37,320 nucleotides of DNA from Caballeronia sp. dw_19 (GCF_018449515.1 NZ_JAAVUQ010000058.1:1-37320), one strand, 5' to 3'; shown: positions 26,307-36,307, numbered from the stretch's first letter. Numbers and translations: made by a program. The notes: generated by a model from the sequence alone, not told the origin.

Positions 26307-27233
26307 ATGCAGCATGAAGCGCTGCTTCATAACATGGCGATGCTGCCTGACCTGCTGCCGGGTATTGCCGCCTTTGCTCGCGTGGCGCACCATGCCAGTT
26401 TTACGCGCGCCGCGGCCGAGCTGGGTGTGTCGCCGTCAGCCTTGTCGCAAACCATGCGCACGCTGGAAGGGCGCCTCGGCGTGCGCTTGCTCGACCGTTC
26501 GACGCGCCGGGTCGGGTTGACTGAAATCGGACAGCGTTTCCTGCAGGATGCACAACCGGCGCTTGCCGCGCTCGCGACCGCCGTCGACGGAGTCAACGAA
26601 TTACGTGACAAGCCTGCCGGCCTGCTGCGCCTCAACCTCTCGCGCACGGCGGCGGACATTCTGGTGATGCCTCATCTGGTCGACTTCCTGGAGGCCTATC
26701 CCGACATCACCGTGGAAATGCATTGCGACAACGCGCTCGTGGATCTCGTCGGCGGGGGCTTCGACGCCGGGATTCGCCTTGGCGAGAACCTGGCGCAGGA
26801 CGTGGTAGCCGTGCCGTTCGGCGGCCGGCATCGTATTGCGACCCTCGCGGCGCCACGCTATCTGGCAGGACGCCCGCTGCCGCGCAAGCCCGAGGACTTG
26901 CGCGCGCACAGGTGTATCAATGTTCGTCTCGCGGGCAGTATTTATCGCTGGGAATATACGCACAAGGGCCGTGACTTCGACATTGAGGTGCCTGGGCCGC
27001 TGGTGACCAACGACGGCGATATCATCCTCGCGGCTGTCCGTGCTGGCGCCGGCATTGGCTGCGCGTTCGAAGTCCAGGTGCACGACGACATTCAGGCCGG
27101 GCGCCTGATTGCGCTGCTGAAGCCGTGGTGGCCCACGTTCCCCGGGTTTTATCTCTACTACCCCAGCCGTGTCCACGTTCCCCGCAAGCTGCGCGCGTTC
27201 GTGGATTTCATGCAGGATCGATTGAATCGATAA
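26307..27233 (+). CDS. LysR-family transcriptional regulator
   Basis: The 308-residue protein has its helix-turn-helix at about 15-70 (FARVAHHASFTRAAAELGVS then PSALSQTMRTLEGRLGVRLL), and an effector domain with the LLRLNLSRTAADILV start typical of the large group that regulates divergent oxidoreductases. The ATG at 26307 has a GGGGGG ribosome site upstream; M11 would be a shorter alternative. It is divergent from the SDR gene and likely activates or represses it. Its 3' end converges with metR, leaving only 22 bases between the two genes. Confidence 0.93.
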   Translation: MQHEALLHNMAMLPDLLPGIAAFARVAHHASFTRAAAELGVSPSALSQTMRTLEGRLGVRLLDRSTRRVGLTEIGQRFLQDAQPALAALATAVDGVNELRDKPAGLLRLNLSRTAADILVMPHLVDFLEAYPDITVEMHCDNALVDLVGGGFDAGIRLGENLAQDVVAVPFGGRHRIATLAAPRYLAGRPLPRKPEDLRAHRCINVRLAGSIYRWEYTHKGRDFDIEVPGPLVTNDGDIILAAVRAGAGIGCAFEVQVHDDIQAGRLIALLKPWWPTFPGFYLYYPSRVHVPRKLRAFVDFMQDRLNR

Positions 27234-27255
27234 GGGCTGGAAGAGCTTAGGATGC

Positions 27256-28170
27256 CTATGCGTGTTCCGTTTCCACCGTTACATTCCAGTCGGACCCACG
27301 CGCAAGCTCAACAAAGGCGCTCAGATAATCGATCGTCGTATCCGTTTCACGGACGCCCAGAAAGATCTGCTTGGCGATGCCTTTTTTGCCCAGCCGGACC
27401 GCATTCACCGCGACCTTGTCCGCATACTCTTCAACCAGCCAGCGCGGTAACGCGGCCACGCCCCGACCGCTTGCGACCATTTGCAACATGATGTCGGTGG
27501 TTTCTATGACCTTGTGCCGCTTCGGCATGACGTTCGCCGGCATGAGGAACTGGTTATAGATATCCAGCCGATCGATCTCGACCGGATACGTGATCAGGAC
27601 CTCTTCGGCGAGTTCATCGGGCAGGATGAAAGGTGCTTGCGCCAGCCGATGCTGCCGCCCCACCACCAGTACCTGCTCATAGTCGAACACGGGCTCGAAG
27701 CGCAAGCCGGGTTTTCGCAACGGATCCGGCGTGACCAATATGTCGATGTCATAGCCGAACAACGCGCCTATGCCGCCAAACTGGAATTTCTGTTTGACGT
27801 CGACATCCACGTCGGGCCAGCGTGCGAGGTAGGGCGACACCACCTTGAGCAGCCACTGGTAGCAAGGATGGCATTCCATGCCAATGCGCAGCGTCCCACG
27901 CTGTCCCAGCGCGAATTGCCTCATGCGTTCTTCCGCATGTTCCATCTGCGGCAGCACGCGGTTCGCGAGCGCCAGCAGATACTGCCCCGCCTGCGTCAGG
28001 CGCAGGTTGCGACCGTCGCGGCTCCATACGGCGGTCCCAAGCTGCTGCTCCATCTTCTTGACGGTATGGCTAAGCGCGGACTGCGTCAGGCACAGCACGT
28101 TCGCGGCCGCTGTCAGCGAGCCGTGACGGTCGACTTCCCGAATAATGGCCAGATGAGTTCGTTCGAGCAT
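27256..28170 (-). CDS. metR: MetR, LysR-type regulator of methionine biosynthesis
   Basis: The 304-residue protein opens MLERTHLAIIREVDRHGSLT, with the helix-turn-helix TAAANVLCLTQSALSHTVKKM, a strong match to MetR. The effector domain contains GTLRIGMECHPCYQWLLKV, also characteristic of MetR. In other bacteria MetR activates metE with homocysteine as coactivator. Here it is divergent from metE with a 104-bp gap, exactly the arrangement expected for that control. No strong ribosome site is visible before the ATG; the start is supported by full homology from the first residue. Confidence 0.95.
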   Translation of the reverse strand: MLERTHLAIIREVDRHGSLTAAANVLCLTQSALSHTVKKMEQQLGTAVWSRDGRNLRLTQAGQYLLALANRVLPQMEHAEERMRQFALGQRGTLRIGMECHPCYQWLLKVVSPYLARWPDVDVDVKQKFQFGGIGALFGYDIDILVTPDPLRKPGLRFEPVFDYEQVLVVGRQHRLAQAPFILPDELAEEVLITYPVEIDRLDIYNQFLMPANVMPKRHKVIETTDIMLQMVASGRGVAALPRWLVEEYADKVAVNAVRLGKKGIAKQIFLGVRETDTTIDYLSAFVELARGSDWNVTVETEHA

Positions 28171-28221
28171 GTGTCGTCCATGAAAGGAACTAATCGATCA
28201 ATGAGAAAAGACCATTATATT

Positions 28222-28243
28222 TCATAGACCACGCAACCTATGA
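28222..28243. promoter_or_regulatory. Dyad in the metR/metE intergenic region, candidate MetR site
   Basis: TCATAG (28222-28227) and CTATGA (28238-28243) form a perfect 6-bp inverted repeat with a 10-base spacer, between the divergent metR and metE starts. It does not match the enterobacterial TGAA-N5-TTCA MetR site exactly, but it is the best dyad in the gap. The binding protein is inferred. Confidence 0.4.
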
Positions 28244-28274
28244 TCGAGCCGTTCATTTCAGGAGCGGCACATCA

Positions 28275-30554
28275 ATGGTCACGACGCACAATTTGGGTTT
28301 CCCCCGTATCGGCGCAAAACGCGAACTGAAATTCGCGCAGGAAGGTTATTGGAAAGGGCAGTCGTCACGCGACGAACTGACCGGGTTGGGCGCACAACTG
28401 CGCCAGCGGCACTGGGAAAACCAGGCCGGCCTTGACCATGTGCCCGTCGGCGATTTCTCGTTCTACGATCAGGTGCTCGACACGAGCTTCACGCTGGGCA
28501 ACATCCCGGAACGGGTTCGCGGTTTTGACGGCGACCCGCTGGACAATTACTTCCGCGTCGCGCGTGGCCGCTCCGCGCATGACTCGGCTTGCAGCTGCGG
28601 CGTGCAGGCTGGCGAGATGACCAAATGGTTCGATACGAACTATCACTACATCGTGCCGGAATTCAGCGCATCGACCGAATTTGCACTCGATGCATCGCGC
28701 TTGCTCGATCAGTTGGCACAGGCTCGCAAGCTCGGCGTGAAAGCCAAGCCGGTCATCATTGGCCCGGTGACGTATCTTTGGCTTGGCAAGGCCAAGGACG
28801 ACTCGGACAAGCTCGCGTTGCTGCCGCGCCTGTTGCCGGTGTATGCAGCGTTGCTTGAACAACTGGCGGCGCAAGGCGTTGAATGGGTGCAGATCGATGA
28901 GCCAGCCCTGGTCACTGAGCTCGATGCAACGTGGCAGCATGCATTCGTCACGGCCTACGACGCGTTGAAGGGTTCGAAGGCCAAGCTGCTGCTGACCACT
29001 TACTTCGGACAATTGCAGGATAACTTATCAATCGCGTGCAAGCTGCCGGTTCAGGGTCTGCATATCGATGCGATCAACGCGCGTGCCGAGGTTGCGCAAG
29101 TGCTCGCGCAGCTGTCTGCGGACAAGGTGCTGTCCCTTGGTGTCATCAATGGCCGGAACATCTGGAAAAGCGACCTGAGCGCCGTGCTGGACTGGCTGGA
29201 ACCTATTCATCAGACATTGCAGAACCGCTTGTGGATTGCACCGTCGTGCTCGCTGTTGCATGTGCCGGTCGATCTGGCCAGCGAGCAAAAGCTCGATAAG
29301 GAAATTCAGTCCTGGCTCGCTTTCGCATTGCAGAAGCTCGATGAACTGAAGGTGCTGGCTCACGCGCTAAACGACGGCCGCCAGTCGGTGCAGGCGGCGC
29401 TCGCTGAGAACGGCGCCGCAATTCAAAACCGCCGTTCGTCGCCGCGCGTGCACAACCCGGCGGTCAAGGCAGCGGTTGCGAAAATCGATGCAGCACTTGG
29501 CCGTCGCTCAAGCGCTTACCCGCAACGCGCCACGAAGCAGTCGGCCTTGTTGAAGCTGCCGGCGTATCCGACAACGACTATCGGCTCGTTCCCGCAGACC
29601 GCTGAGATTCGTCAGGCTCGCAGCCAGTTCAAGACCGGCGAACTGAACGACGCCGGCTACAAGGCCGTCATGCACCGCGAGATCACGCGCAGCGTGCGCG
29701 AACAGGAAGCACTAGGTCTTGACGTACTCGTGCACGGCGAAGCCGAGCGCAACGACATGGTCGAGTACTTCGGTGAACAGCTCGACGGTTACGCGTTCAG
29801 CCAGTTTGGTTGGGTACAGTCCTACGGTTCGCGCTGCGTGAAACCGCCTATCCTGTTCGGCGACATCAGCCGTCCGAAGGCGATGACCGTAGAGTGGATC
29901 AAGTACGCACAATCGCAAACCGCCAAGCCGATGAAGGGCATGTTGACCGGCCCGGTCACCATCCTGAACTGGTCGTTCGTCCGCGATGACCAGCCGCGTT
30001 CGGTGTCGTGCCATCAGTTGGCGCTGGCTATCCGCGAGGAAGTGCTGGATCTGGAAAGAGCCGGCGTGCGTGTGATTCAGATCGACGAGGCGGCACTGCG
30101 TGAAGGTTTGCCGTTGCGCAAGTCGCAGTGGAACGAATACCTGCAGTGGGCCGTTGAATCGTTCCGTATCACGGCGAATGGCGTGCAGGACGAAACGCAG
30201 ATCCACACGCATATGTGCTATTCGGAGTTCAACGACATCATTGCGTCGATCGCCGATATGGACGCCGACGTGATCACGATCGAGACATCGCGTTCGGACA
30301 TGGAGCTGCTGGATGCCTTCGATAACTTCAACTACCCGAACGAGATCGGACCAGGCGTGTACGACATCCACTCGCCGAATATCCCGAGCCAGGAACACAT
30401 TGTGCAGTTAATGCGCAAAGCGGCCGAGCGTATTCCGGCGGAGCGTTTGTGGGTCAATCCGGATTGCGGCTTGAAGACGCGTCAGTGGGATGAGGTTATC
30501 CCCGCGCTCAAGAACATGGTCGCTGCGGCAAAGACGTTGCGCGCGGGCGTGTGA
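28275..30554 (+). CDS. metE: Cobalamin-independent methionine synthase
   Basis: MetE transfers the methyl group of 5-methyltetrahydropteroyltri-L-glutamate to homocysteine to form methionine in the cytoplasm. The 759-residue length is normal for the family. The N-terminal half starts THNLGFPRIGAKRELK, and the catalytic half has TTTIGSFPQTAEIR. The zinc ligands are His646 and Cys648 (THMCYSEF), Glu670 (TIETSRSD) and Cys731 (NPDCGLKTR); each lies five positions after its E. coli counterpart. AGGAG precedes the ATG by about ten bases. It is divergent from metR and followed by a strong hairpin, so it is probably a single-gene transcript. Confidence 0.98.
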   Translation: MVTTHNLGFPRIGAKRELKFAQEGYWKGQSSRDELTGLGAQLRQRHWENQAGLDHVPVGDFSFYDQVLDTSFTLGNIPERVRGFDGDPLDNYFRVARGRSAHDSACSCGVQAGEMTKWFDTNYHYIVPEFSASTEFALDASRLLDQLAQARKLGVKAKPVIIGPVTYLWLGKAKDDSDKLALLPRLLPVYAALLEQLAAQGVEWVQIDEPALVTELDATWQHAFVTAYDALKGSKAKLLLTTYFGQLQDNLSIACKLPVQGLHIDAINARAEVAQVLAQLSADKVLSLGVINGRNIWKSDLSAVLDWLEPIHQTLQNRLWIAPSCSLLHVPVDLASEQKLDKEIQSWLAFALQKLDELKVLAHALNDGRQSVQAALAENGAAIQNRRSSPRVHNPAVKAAVAKIDAALGRRSSAYPQRATKQSALLKLPAYPTTTIGSFPQTAEIRQARSQFKTGELNDAGYKAVMHREITRSVREQEALGLDVLVHGEAERNDMVEYFGEQLDGYAFSQFGWVQSYGSRCVKPPILFGDISRPKAMTVEWIKYAQSQTAKPMKGMLTGPVTILNWSFVRDDQPRSVSCHQLALAIREEVLDLERAGVRVIQIDEAALREGLPLRKSQWNEYLQWAVESFRITANGVQDETQIHTHMCYSEFNDIIASIADMDADVITIETSRSDMELLDAFDNFNYPNEIGPGVYDIHSPNIPSQEHIVQLMRKAAERIPAERLWVNPDCGLKTRQWDEVIPALKNMVAAAKTLRAGV

Positions 30555-30590
30555 GTTTGATTTAGCGACAAGCATGAATGCGAACAGACG

Positions 30591-30606
30591 GCCGCCTTCG
30601 GGCGGC
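30591..30606 (+). terminator. UUCG-loop hairpin after metE
   Basis: GCCGCC (30591-30596), loop TTCG, GGCGGC (30601-30606): a perfect 6-bp GC stem with an extra-stable tetraloop, 37 bases after the metE stop. No T-run follows. Likely metE terminator or 3' stabiliser. Confidence 0.65.
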
Positions 30607-30773
30607 GCACTGGCATCGGCTAAGAATGTGGCTGGCCGGGCTCGCTACTGGTGCGAACTCGCCCAATTTCCGCTCGTTCGGCGCCACTTTAGGGCGTTCC
30701 GCCGCCGCAGGACACGCTGCCAATTTTCCTTTAAAACCTCTCCGAAGCCCATCAACAAAGACCTTCCCACCAT

Positions 30774-30789
30774 TGGCACAACTCTTGTA
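30774..30789 (+). promoter_or_regulatory. Sigma-54-like -24/-12 promoter for atzF and urea carboxylase
   Basis: TGGCACAACTCTTGTA fits the TGGCACG-N4-TTGCW consensus with correct GG-N10-G spacing; the final C of the -12 element is T. Transcription would start near 30799, about 29 bases before the atzF ATG. A TGGTGC half-site at 30649-30654 could be part of an NtrC enhancer, but this is weak. Sigma-54 control would make sense for nitrogen scavenging from urea. Confidence 0.5.
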
Positions 30790-30803
30790 TATGAAGTTCG
30801 AAA

Positions 30804-30815
30804 CTTGTACACAAG
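30804..30815. promoter_or_regulatory. Palindrome CTTGTACACAAG, candidate GntR/FCD operator
   Basis: CTTGT and ACAAG are inverted arms around AC. The site lies just after the predicted transcription start and before the atzF ribosome site. It shares 10 of 12 bases with 37180-37191 in front of the downstream exported-protein gene. The TTGT-ACAA core fits operators of FadR/FCD-type GntR proteins, and such a regulator is encoded downstream (36308). Confidence 0.55.
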
Positions 30816-30827
30816 AGGAAATACCAG

Positions 30828-32657
30828 ATGCTCGGATGGACTATTCCTGACTGGAAACGTGCATACGGAACCGGTGCTAAGCCAGCGGAACTGCTTCACG
30901 AACTCAGGGCGTCGCTCTCTGCAGACGACCCAGCCTGGATTTCTATCGTGTCCGCTTCCGGGCTGGACGCTCGCCTGACCAAGCTCGCTCAAAAGCTCGA
31001 TGCTGTTGGCGGCGATATGGACCGCCTTCCGTTATATGGGGTGCCGTTCGCAGCGAAAGACAATATCGACGCTGAAGGCCTTGAGACAACGGCCGCTTGT
31101 CCCACGTTTGCCTATTCACCGGACAAGGATGCAACGATCGTTCGGCGTTTGGCCGATGCCGGTGCGATCATCATTGGGAAGACCAATCTCGATCAGTTCG
31201 CAACGGGTCTCGTTGGTGTTCGATCACCTTACGGAGTACCAACTAATACGTTTAATGCGGAATTTGTGTCGGGAGGGTCGAGTTCAGGATCCGCTTCGGT
31301 CGTGGCTCGCGGTCTTGTGCCCTTCGCGCTGGGGACGGACACTGCAGGCTCTGGACGTGTGCCTGCCGGGTTGAACAACATCGTTGGCATCAAGCCTACG
31401 CGTGGCGCCTTCAGCAATACCGGTGTCGTACCCGCGTGCCGTACGCTGGATTGCGTGTCCGTGTTCGCAATGACCGTGGGTGACGCGGTGGCCGTGTATG
31501 ACGTGGCGGCTGTCATCGATCTTGAAGATGGCCTTTCACGTGCCGCACCGGAAGCGTCGCGTGATTGGCGTATGCCGGCTGCGCCGCGCATCGCCATTCC
31601 CGCTCAACCGGAATTTTTTGGCGATGATTTCGCCGCGCAAGCTTTTCAGGTTGCCATCGGCCAGCTTGAGGCGCAGGGTGCGACCTGTGTGCCGATCGAC
31701 TTCACCCTGTTCGACGAAGTCGCTGCGTTGCTCTACGACGGCGCCTGGGTGGCCGAACGCTACGCCGCCATTCGCGAATTCGCGACTAACCACGAAGCCG
31801 ATATCCATCCGGTCGTGCGTGACATCATTTTCAAAGCCAGGGAATTTTCAGCCGCCGATGCTTTTGATGGCGTGTACGAGCTTGCCGATCTCAAGCGCCG
31901 CGCCGACGCATTGCTTGCGGGATTCGACGCCATGCTTGTGCCGACGGCTCCCACGCATTATCGAATCGCTGATGTCCAGGCGGATCCCGTGCGTTTGAAT
32001 AGCCACATGGGGAAATACACCAACTTCGTCAACTTGCTCGACTGGAGCGCGGTGTCGGTCCCTGCGAGTCTTCGCGAAGACGGTTTGCCCTTCGGTATTA
32101 CGTTCATAGGCGACGCGTGGCAGGAGCGTGGACTCGCCGCGTTTGCCGAGCACTGGCATAACAGCACCGGTCTCGCACGCGGTGCGACCGGCCTGGCACT
32201 GAATCTTCAGGACGCAACGTTGTCGGTGCGCGACGCTGCGCCAGCGAACACAATCCGCGTCGCAGTCGTAGGAGCGCATCTGCGTGGAATGCCGCTCAAC
32301 CATGAACTGGTCAGTCGCGGGGCAAGCTTCGTTGCAAGCACCACTACAGCGTCTAACTATCAGCTGTTTGCACTGGCCAATACAACACCGCCTAAGCCCG
32401 GCTTGATGCGTTCCGATAGCGGTGCATCGATCCAGCTAGAACTATGGGACATGCCCCTTGCCGAGTTCGGTTCCTTTGTGGCCGGTGTCGCCGCACCCCT
32501 GGGAATCGGTACCGTCAGCCTAGCCGATGGAACCGACGTCAAAGGCTTTATCTGCGAGTCCGCCGGGCTGGACCACGCTGTCGACATCACCCGGTTCGGC
32601 GGCTGGGCAAACTACCTCGCCGACAGAAGCAGGACGACCGTACCATCCCACTCCTGA
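30828..32657 (+). CDS. atzF: Allophanate hydrolase
   Basis: This cytoplasmic enzyme splits allophanate into ammonia and carbon dioxide, the second step of ATP-dependent urea breakdown. The 609-residue product has an amidase-signature domain with the Lys77 (PFAAKDNI), Ser151 (GGSSSGSAS) and Ser175 (TAGSGRVPA) triad; spacing agrees with the family. After about residue 480 comes the small C-terminal domain seen in full-length allophanate hydrolases (TIRVAVVGAHLRGMPLN and IGTVSLADG). AGAGGA gives a good ribosome site. Urea carboxylase follows 12 bases after its stop, so the pair forms an operon. Here it is a separate protein, not the fused urea amidolyase of fungi. Confidence 0.96.
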   Translation: MLGWTIPDWKRAYGTGAKPAELLHELRASLSADDPAWISIVSASGLDARLTKLAQKLDAVGGDMDRLPLYGVPFAAKDNIDAEGLETTAACPTFAYSPDKDATIVRRLADAGAIIIGKTNLDQFATGLVGVRSPYGVPTNTFNAEFVSGGSSSGSASVVARGLVPFALGTDTAGSGRVPAGLNNIVGIKPTRGAFSNTGVVPACRTLDCVSVFAMTVGDAVAVYDVAAVIDLEDGLSRAAPEASRDWRMPAAPRIAIPAQPEFFGDDFAAQAFQVAIGQLEAQGATCVPIDFTLFDEVAALLYDGAWVAERYAAIREFATNHEADIHPVVRDIIFKAREFSAADAFDGVYELADLKRRADALLAGFDAMLVPTAPTHYRIADVQADPVRLNSHMGKYTNFVNLLDWSAVSVPASLREDGLPFGITFIGDAWQERGLAAFAEHWHNSTGLARGATGLALNLQDATLSVRDAAPANTIRVAVVGAHLRGMPLNHELVSRGASFVASTTTASNYQLFALANTTPPKPGLMRSDSGASIQLELWDMPLAEFGSFVAGVAAPLGIGTVSLADGTDVKGFICESAGLDHAVDITRFGGWANYLADRSRTTVPSHS

Positions 32658-32669
32658 TCGGGGACTTCC

Positions 32670-35600
32670 ATGTTCCACACCGTATTGATCGCTAATCGCG
32701 GCGAGATTGCCTGCCGCATTGCGCGCACGCTGAGACGCATGAACATACGCTCGGTTGCCGTCTATTCAGACGCTGACCGCAACAGCCTTCATGTCTCCTC
32801 AGCCGACGCCGCAATTTCGCTGGGCGGTAACACCGCGGCCGAAAGCTATCTGCGGGCGGATCTCATCATCGATGCGGCGAAGCGAAGCGGTGCTCAGGCG
32901 ATCATTCCGGGCTACGGTTTTTTGTCGGAGAACGCGGAATTCGCCGCGCGCTGCGAGGCCGAAGGTTTTGCATTCGTGGGGCCGACTCCGCAGCAAATGG
33001 AGCAGTTTGGGTTGAAGCATGCCGCTCGCGAGCTTGCTGAACTGGCCGGTGTGCCGCTAACTCCCGGATCGGGCCTGCTTGCCGACGTGTCGGACGCACG
33101 ACAAGAGGCTGCAAGGATCGGCTACCCCGTCATGCTGAAGAGCACGGCTGGGGGCGGTGGCATTGGTCTCACGCGATGCAATGACGAAGCCGGGTTGATT
33201 GCCGCGTTCGAATCAGTCAAGCGATTGGGGCAGTCGTTTTTCGCGAACGCTGGCGTGTTTGTCGAACGTTTTGTCGACCGGGCTCGCCATGTTGAAGTGC
33301 AAATCTTCGGCGATGGCCGGGGTAATGTCGTCGCGCTCGGTGAACGAGATTGCTCGTTGCAGCGGCGTAATCAAAAAGTCGTTGAGGAAACACCTGCACC
33401 GAATTTAGCGGATGCGGTTCGACAACGGTTGTGGGCCGCTGCGGAGAACCTGGGCCGTTCGGTTTCGTATCGATCGGCCGGTACGGTCGAGTTTATTTAC
33501 GACGCGCCTCAGGAGGCGTTCTACTTCCTCGAGGTCAATACGCGCTTGCAGGTTGAACACGCGATCACCGAAAGCGTGACCGGTATCGACTTGGTGGAGT
33601 GGATGATTTTGACGGCTGCCGGTCATCCGCCCGCGCTGGATCGTCCGATCATCCCGCAAGGGGCGGCAATTGAAGTTCGGCTGTATGCAGAAAATGCGCT
33701 GCGTAACTTCGCGCCGAGTCCTGGCACACTGACCGAGGTCAGCTTCCCTCCCGATATCCGCGTGGACGGTTGGGTCGAAACCGGGACGGAAGTGTCCGCT
33801 CACTACGACCCGATGATCGCGAAGCTCATCGTGCATGGCGCGGACCGTTCGGCGGCCATTGCGGGGATGACCCGGGCACTCGCCGAAACCCGGCTGGCTG
33901 GTATAGCGACAAATCTGGATTACTTGCGGCAAGTGGTGGCGAGCGACGCTTTTCGCACCGGCGATGTCTCGACGCGGTTTCTCGACGCGTTCGTGTATCG
34001 GCCGAGCGTGATCGAGGTAGTGGATGCGGGCACTTATACCTCCATCCAGGACTATCCGGGCCGCGTTGGGTATTGGGGCATCGGCGTGCCGCCGTCGGGG
34101 CCAATGGATGACTGGGCGTTCAGGCTCGCTAACCGGATCGTCGGTAATCAGCCGCATGCTGCGGGCATTGAAACCACGGTGCTCGGACCTACGCTGCGGT
34201 TTCATTGCGATACGATCGTCGCCTTGACCGGTGCCCCGACCGATGCGACGCTGGATGGGAAACCAGTATTGTTCTGGATACCTATTTATATCAAAGCAGG
34301 GCAGATCCTGCGCATCGGAAAAGCGACCAGCGGGTGCCGGACCTATCTCGCGGTGCGCAACGGCCTGGACGTTCCGCTGTATCTCGGTAGTCGCGCCACG
34401 TTCGCGCTCGGACAATTTGGTGGCCATGCGGGCCGCACGTTGCGCCCGGCAGACGTCTTGCCGATAGCAGATCCCGGCCTGCCGGCGACGGCTGACCTGG
34501 CGCCCCTGCACGCCCCGGCGGCGCTCCCTGATTCTCTGGTACCCAGGTATGGGCGTACATGGGATATCGGGGTGTTATACGGCCCGCACGGTGCCCCTGA
34601 CTTCTTCACGGCGGAATCAATCGAGACATTCTTTGCGAGCGAGTGGGACGTCCACTACAACTCGAACCGTCTTGGTATCCGGCTGAATGGTCCGAAGCCT
34701 CAATGGACGCGTTCCGACGGTGGCGAAGCGGGGCTGCATCCGTCGAACGTGCACGACTGCGAGTACGCGATCGGCAGTGTCAATTTCACCGGCGACATGC
34801 CGGTGATCCTGACCCGCGATGGCCCGAGCCTCGGCGGATTCGTTTGCGCCGTGACAATTGCGAAGGCTGAATTATGGAAGGTGGGGCAGGTCAAGCCGGG
34901 CGACAAGATCCGCTTTCGTGAAATGACGTTCGACGATGCACTCGCGCTGGAACAGGCGCAGGATGCCTTTATCGCAGGATGGGATGCCTCGGTCTTCGCA
35001 CTTCCAGATGCAAGCGCTGAGCGTGGCTCACCCATTTTGTTCGAGATGGCTGCGTCCGGTGAGCGTCCCAAGACGGTCTTCCGCCAAGCGGGCGACAAGT
35101 ACATCCTGATCGAATACGGCGAGAACGTTCTCGATCTCAATCACCGTTTTCGCATTCACGCGTTGATGGAGGCTTTGAAGAACAGTCCGGTGAATGGCGT
35201 GTGTGAGCTCTCTCCCGGCGTGCGTTCCTTGCAGGTACGTTTCGACAGCCGCGTGATCCATCAACGCGCTCTCGTTGATGCCCTTGCCGCCACGGACGCA
35301 ACGCTTGCCGGCATCTCCACCATGACGGTGCCCAGCCGTGTTGTGTACTTGCCAATGGCTTACGAGGACTCCGCGACACTCGACGCAGTGATTCGTTATC
35401 GGCAATCGGTGCGTGACACGGCCCCTTGGTTGCCCAGTAACACCGAGTTCATCCGGCGCATCAATGGCCTGGAATCGGGCAACGCAGTACGCGATACCAT
35501 TTTCGAAGCCAGCTACATGGTTCTCGGGCTTGGCGACGTGTACCTGGGCGCTCCGTGTGCCGTCCCCGTTGACCCACGGCATCGCCTGGTCACATCGAAG

Positions 35601-36281
35601 TACAACCCGGCGCGTACGTACACCGCCGAGGGCACGGTGGGCATCGGCGGCGTCTATATGTGCATCTACGGAATGGATTCGCCCGGCGGCTATCAACTGG
35701 TTGGACGCACGTTGCCGATCTGGAACAAGTTCCTCAAGAACGAGATGTTTGTCGATGGCAAACCCTGGCTGCTCAGATTCTTCGATCAAGTGCGCTTTTA
35801 TCCGGTGAGCGAGCGCGAGCTCGATGTGCTTAGAGACGAATTCAGGGAAGGGCGGTGCGGCGTTCGGATAGAAGAGCAGGTCTTTGATCTAGGCGCATAC
35901 AACGCTTTTCTTGAAAGTATCGCGCCGGAACTTGAAGTCTTCCGGGCCAGGCAGAAACTCGCTTTTGACGCGGAGGTCGCGCATTGGGCGGCCGATACTA
36001 CGGCCGATACTCACGTATCGGCCGTAACCGAAACGGCCGGGGAGTTGATCGAAGTTGCGGAGCTATCAGGCTTCGTTGTCTCGGCGGACATTACGGGCAA
36101 TGTATGGAAGCTCATGGCGGACCCCGGTTCGCGCGTGAATGCCGGCGACCCTCTTTTGATTCTTGAAGCAATGAAAATGGAGTTTCATGTCGCGGCGCCG
36201 CACGATGGCATCGTGGGAACATTCCACTGCAAGCCCGGTATGATGATCAACGCTGGGGATCCTTTGGTCTCACTCGAATAA
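32670..36281 (+). CDS. Urea carboxylase (biotin-dependent)
   Basis: Urea carboxylase uses ATP, bicarbonate and biotin to turn urea into allophanate, which AtzF then hydrolyses. The 1203-residue chain carries all parts. Biotin carboxylase is in about 1-450, with GYGFLSENAEF at 81-91, the ATP-grasp glycine loop STAGGGGIG near 158-166 and EVNTRLQVEH at 288-297. The carboxyltransferase halves related to KipA and KipI follow (DAGTYTSIQDYPGR onward, about 452-1040). A C-terminal biotinyl domain has EAMKMEF at 1166-1172, with Lys1169 as the biotin site. Spacing to atzF (12 bp) and to the GntR gene (26 bp) suggests a three-gene transcript. Confidence 0.97.
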   Translation: MFHTVLIANRGEIACRIARTLRRMNIRSVAVYSDADRNSLHVSSADAAISLGGNTAAESYLRADLIIDAAKRSGAQAIIPGYGFLSENAEFAARCEAEGFAFVGPTPQQMEQFGLKHAARELAELAGVPLTPGSGLLADVSDARQEAARIGYPVMLKSTAGGGGIGLTRCNDEAGLIAAFESVKRLGQSFFANAGVFVERFVDRARHVEVQIFGDGRGNVVALGERDCSLQRRNQKVVEETPAPNLADAVRQRLWAAAENLGRSVSYRSAGTVEFIYDAPQEAFYFLEVNTRLQVEHAITESVTGIDLVEWMILTAAGHPPALDRPIIPQGAAIEVRLYAENALRNFAPSPGTLTEVSFPPDIRVDGWVETGTEVSAHYDPMIAKLIVHGADRSAAIAGMTRALAETRLAGIATNLDYLRQVVASDAFRTGDVSTRFLDAFVYRPSVIEVVDAGTYTSIQDYPGRVGYWGIGVPPSGPMDDWAFRLANRIVGNQPHAAGIETTVLGPTLRFHCDTIVALTGAPTDATLDGKPVLFWIPIYIKAGQILRIGKATSGCRTYLAVRNGLDVPLYLGSRATFALGQFGGHAGRTLRPADVLPIADPGLPATADLAPLHAPAALPDSLVPRYGRTWDIGVLYGPHGAPDFFTAESIETFFASEWDVHYNSNRLGIRLNGPKPQWTRSDGGEAGLHPSNVHDCEYAIGSVNFTGDMPVILTRDGPSLGGFVCAVTIAKAELWKVGQVKPGDKIRFREMTFDDALALEQAQDAFIAGWDASVFALPDASAERGSPILFEMAASGERPKTVFRQAGDKYILIEYGENVLDLNHRFRIHALMEALKNSPVNGVCELSPGVRSLQVRFDSRVIHQRALVDALAATDATLAGISTMTVPSRVVYLPMAYEDSATLDAVIRYRQSVRDTAPWLPSNTEFIRRINGLESGNAVRDTIFEASYMVLGLGDVYLGAPCAVPVDPRHRLVTSKYNPARTYTAEGTVGIGGVYMCIYGMDSPGGYQLVGRTLPIWNKFLKNEMFVDGKPWLLRFFDQVRFYPVSERELDVLRDEFREGRCGVRIEEQVFDLGAYNAFLESIAPELEVFRARQKLAFDAEVAHWAADTTADTHVSAVTETAGELIEVAELSGFVVSADITGNVWKLMADPGSRVNAGDPLLILEAMKMEFHVAAPHDGIVGTFHCKPGMMINAGDPLVSLE

Positions 36282-36307
36282 TCGGCTCACATCGGTTGGA
36301 AAAGCAC

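Noticed and set aside
33405..34511. Long minus-strand open frame inside urea carboxylase
   Set aside because: The region encodes conserved biotin-carboxylase and carboxyltransferase sequence on the plus strand; the antisense product has no recognisable fold.
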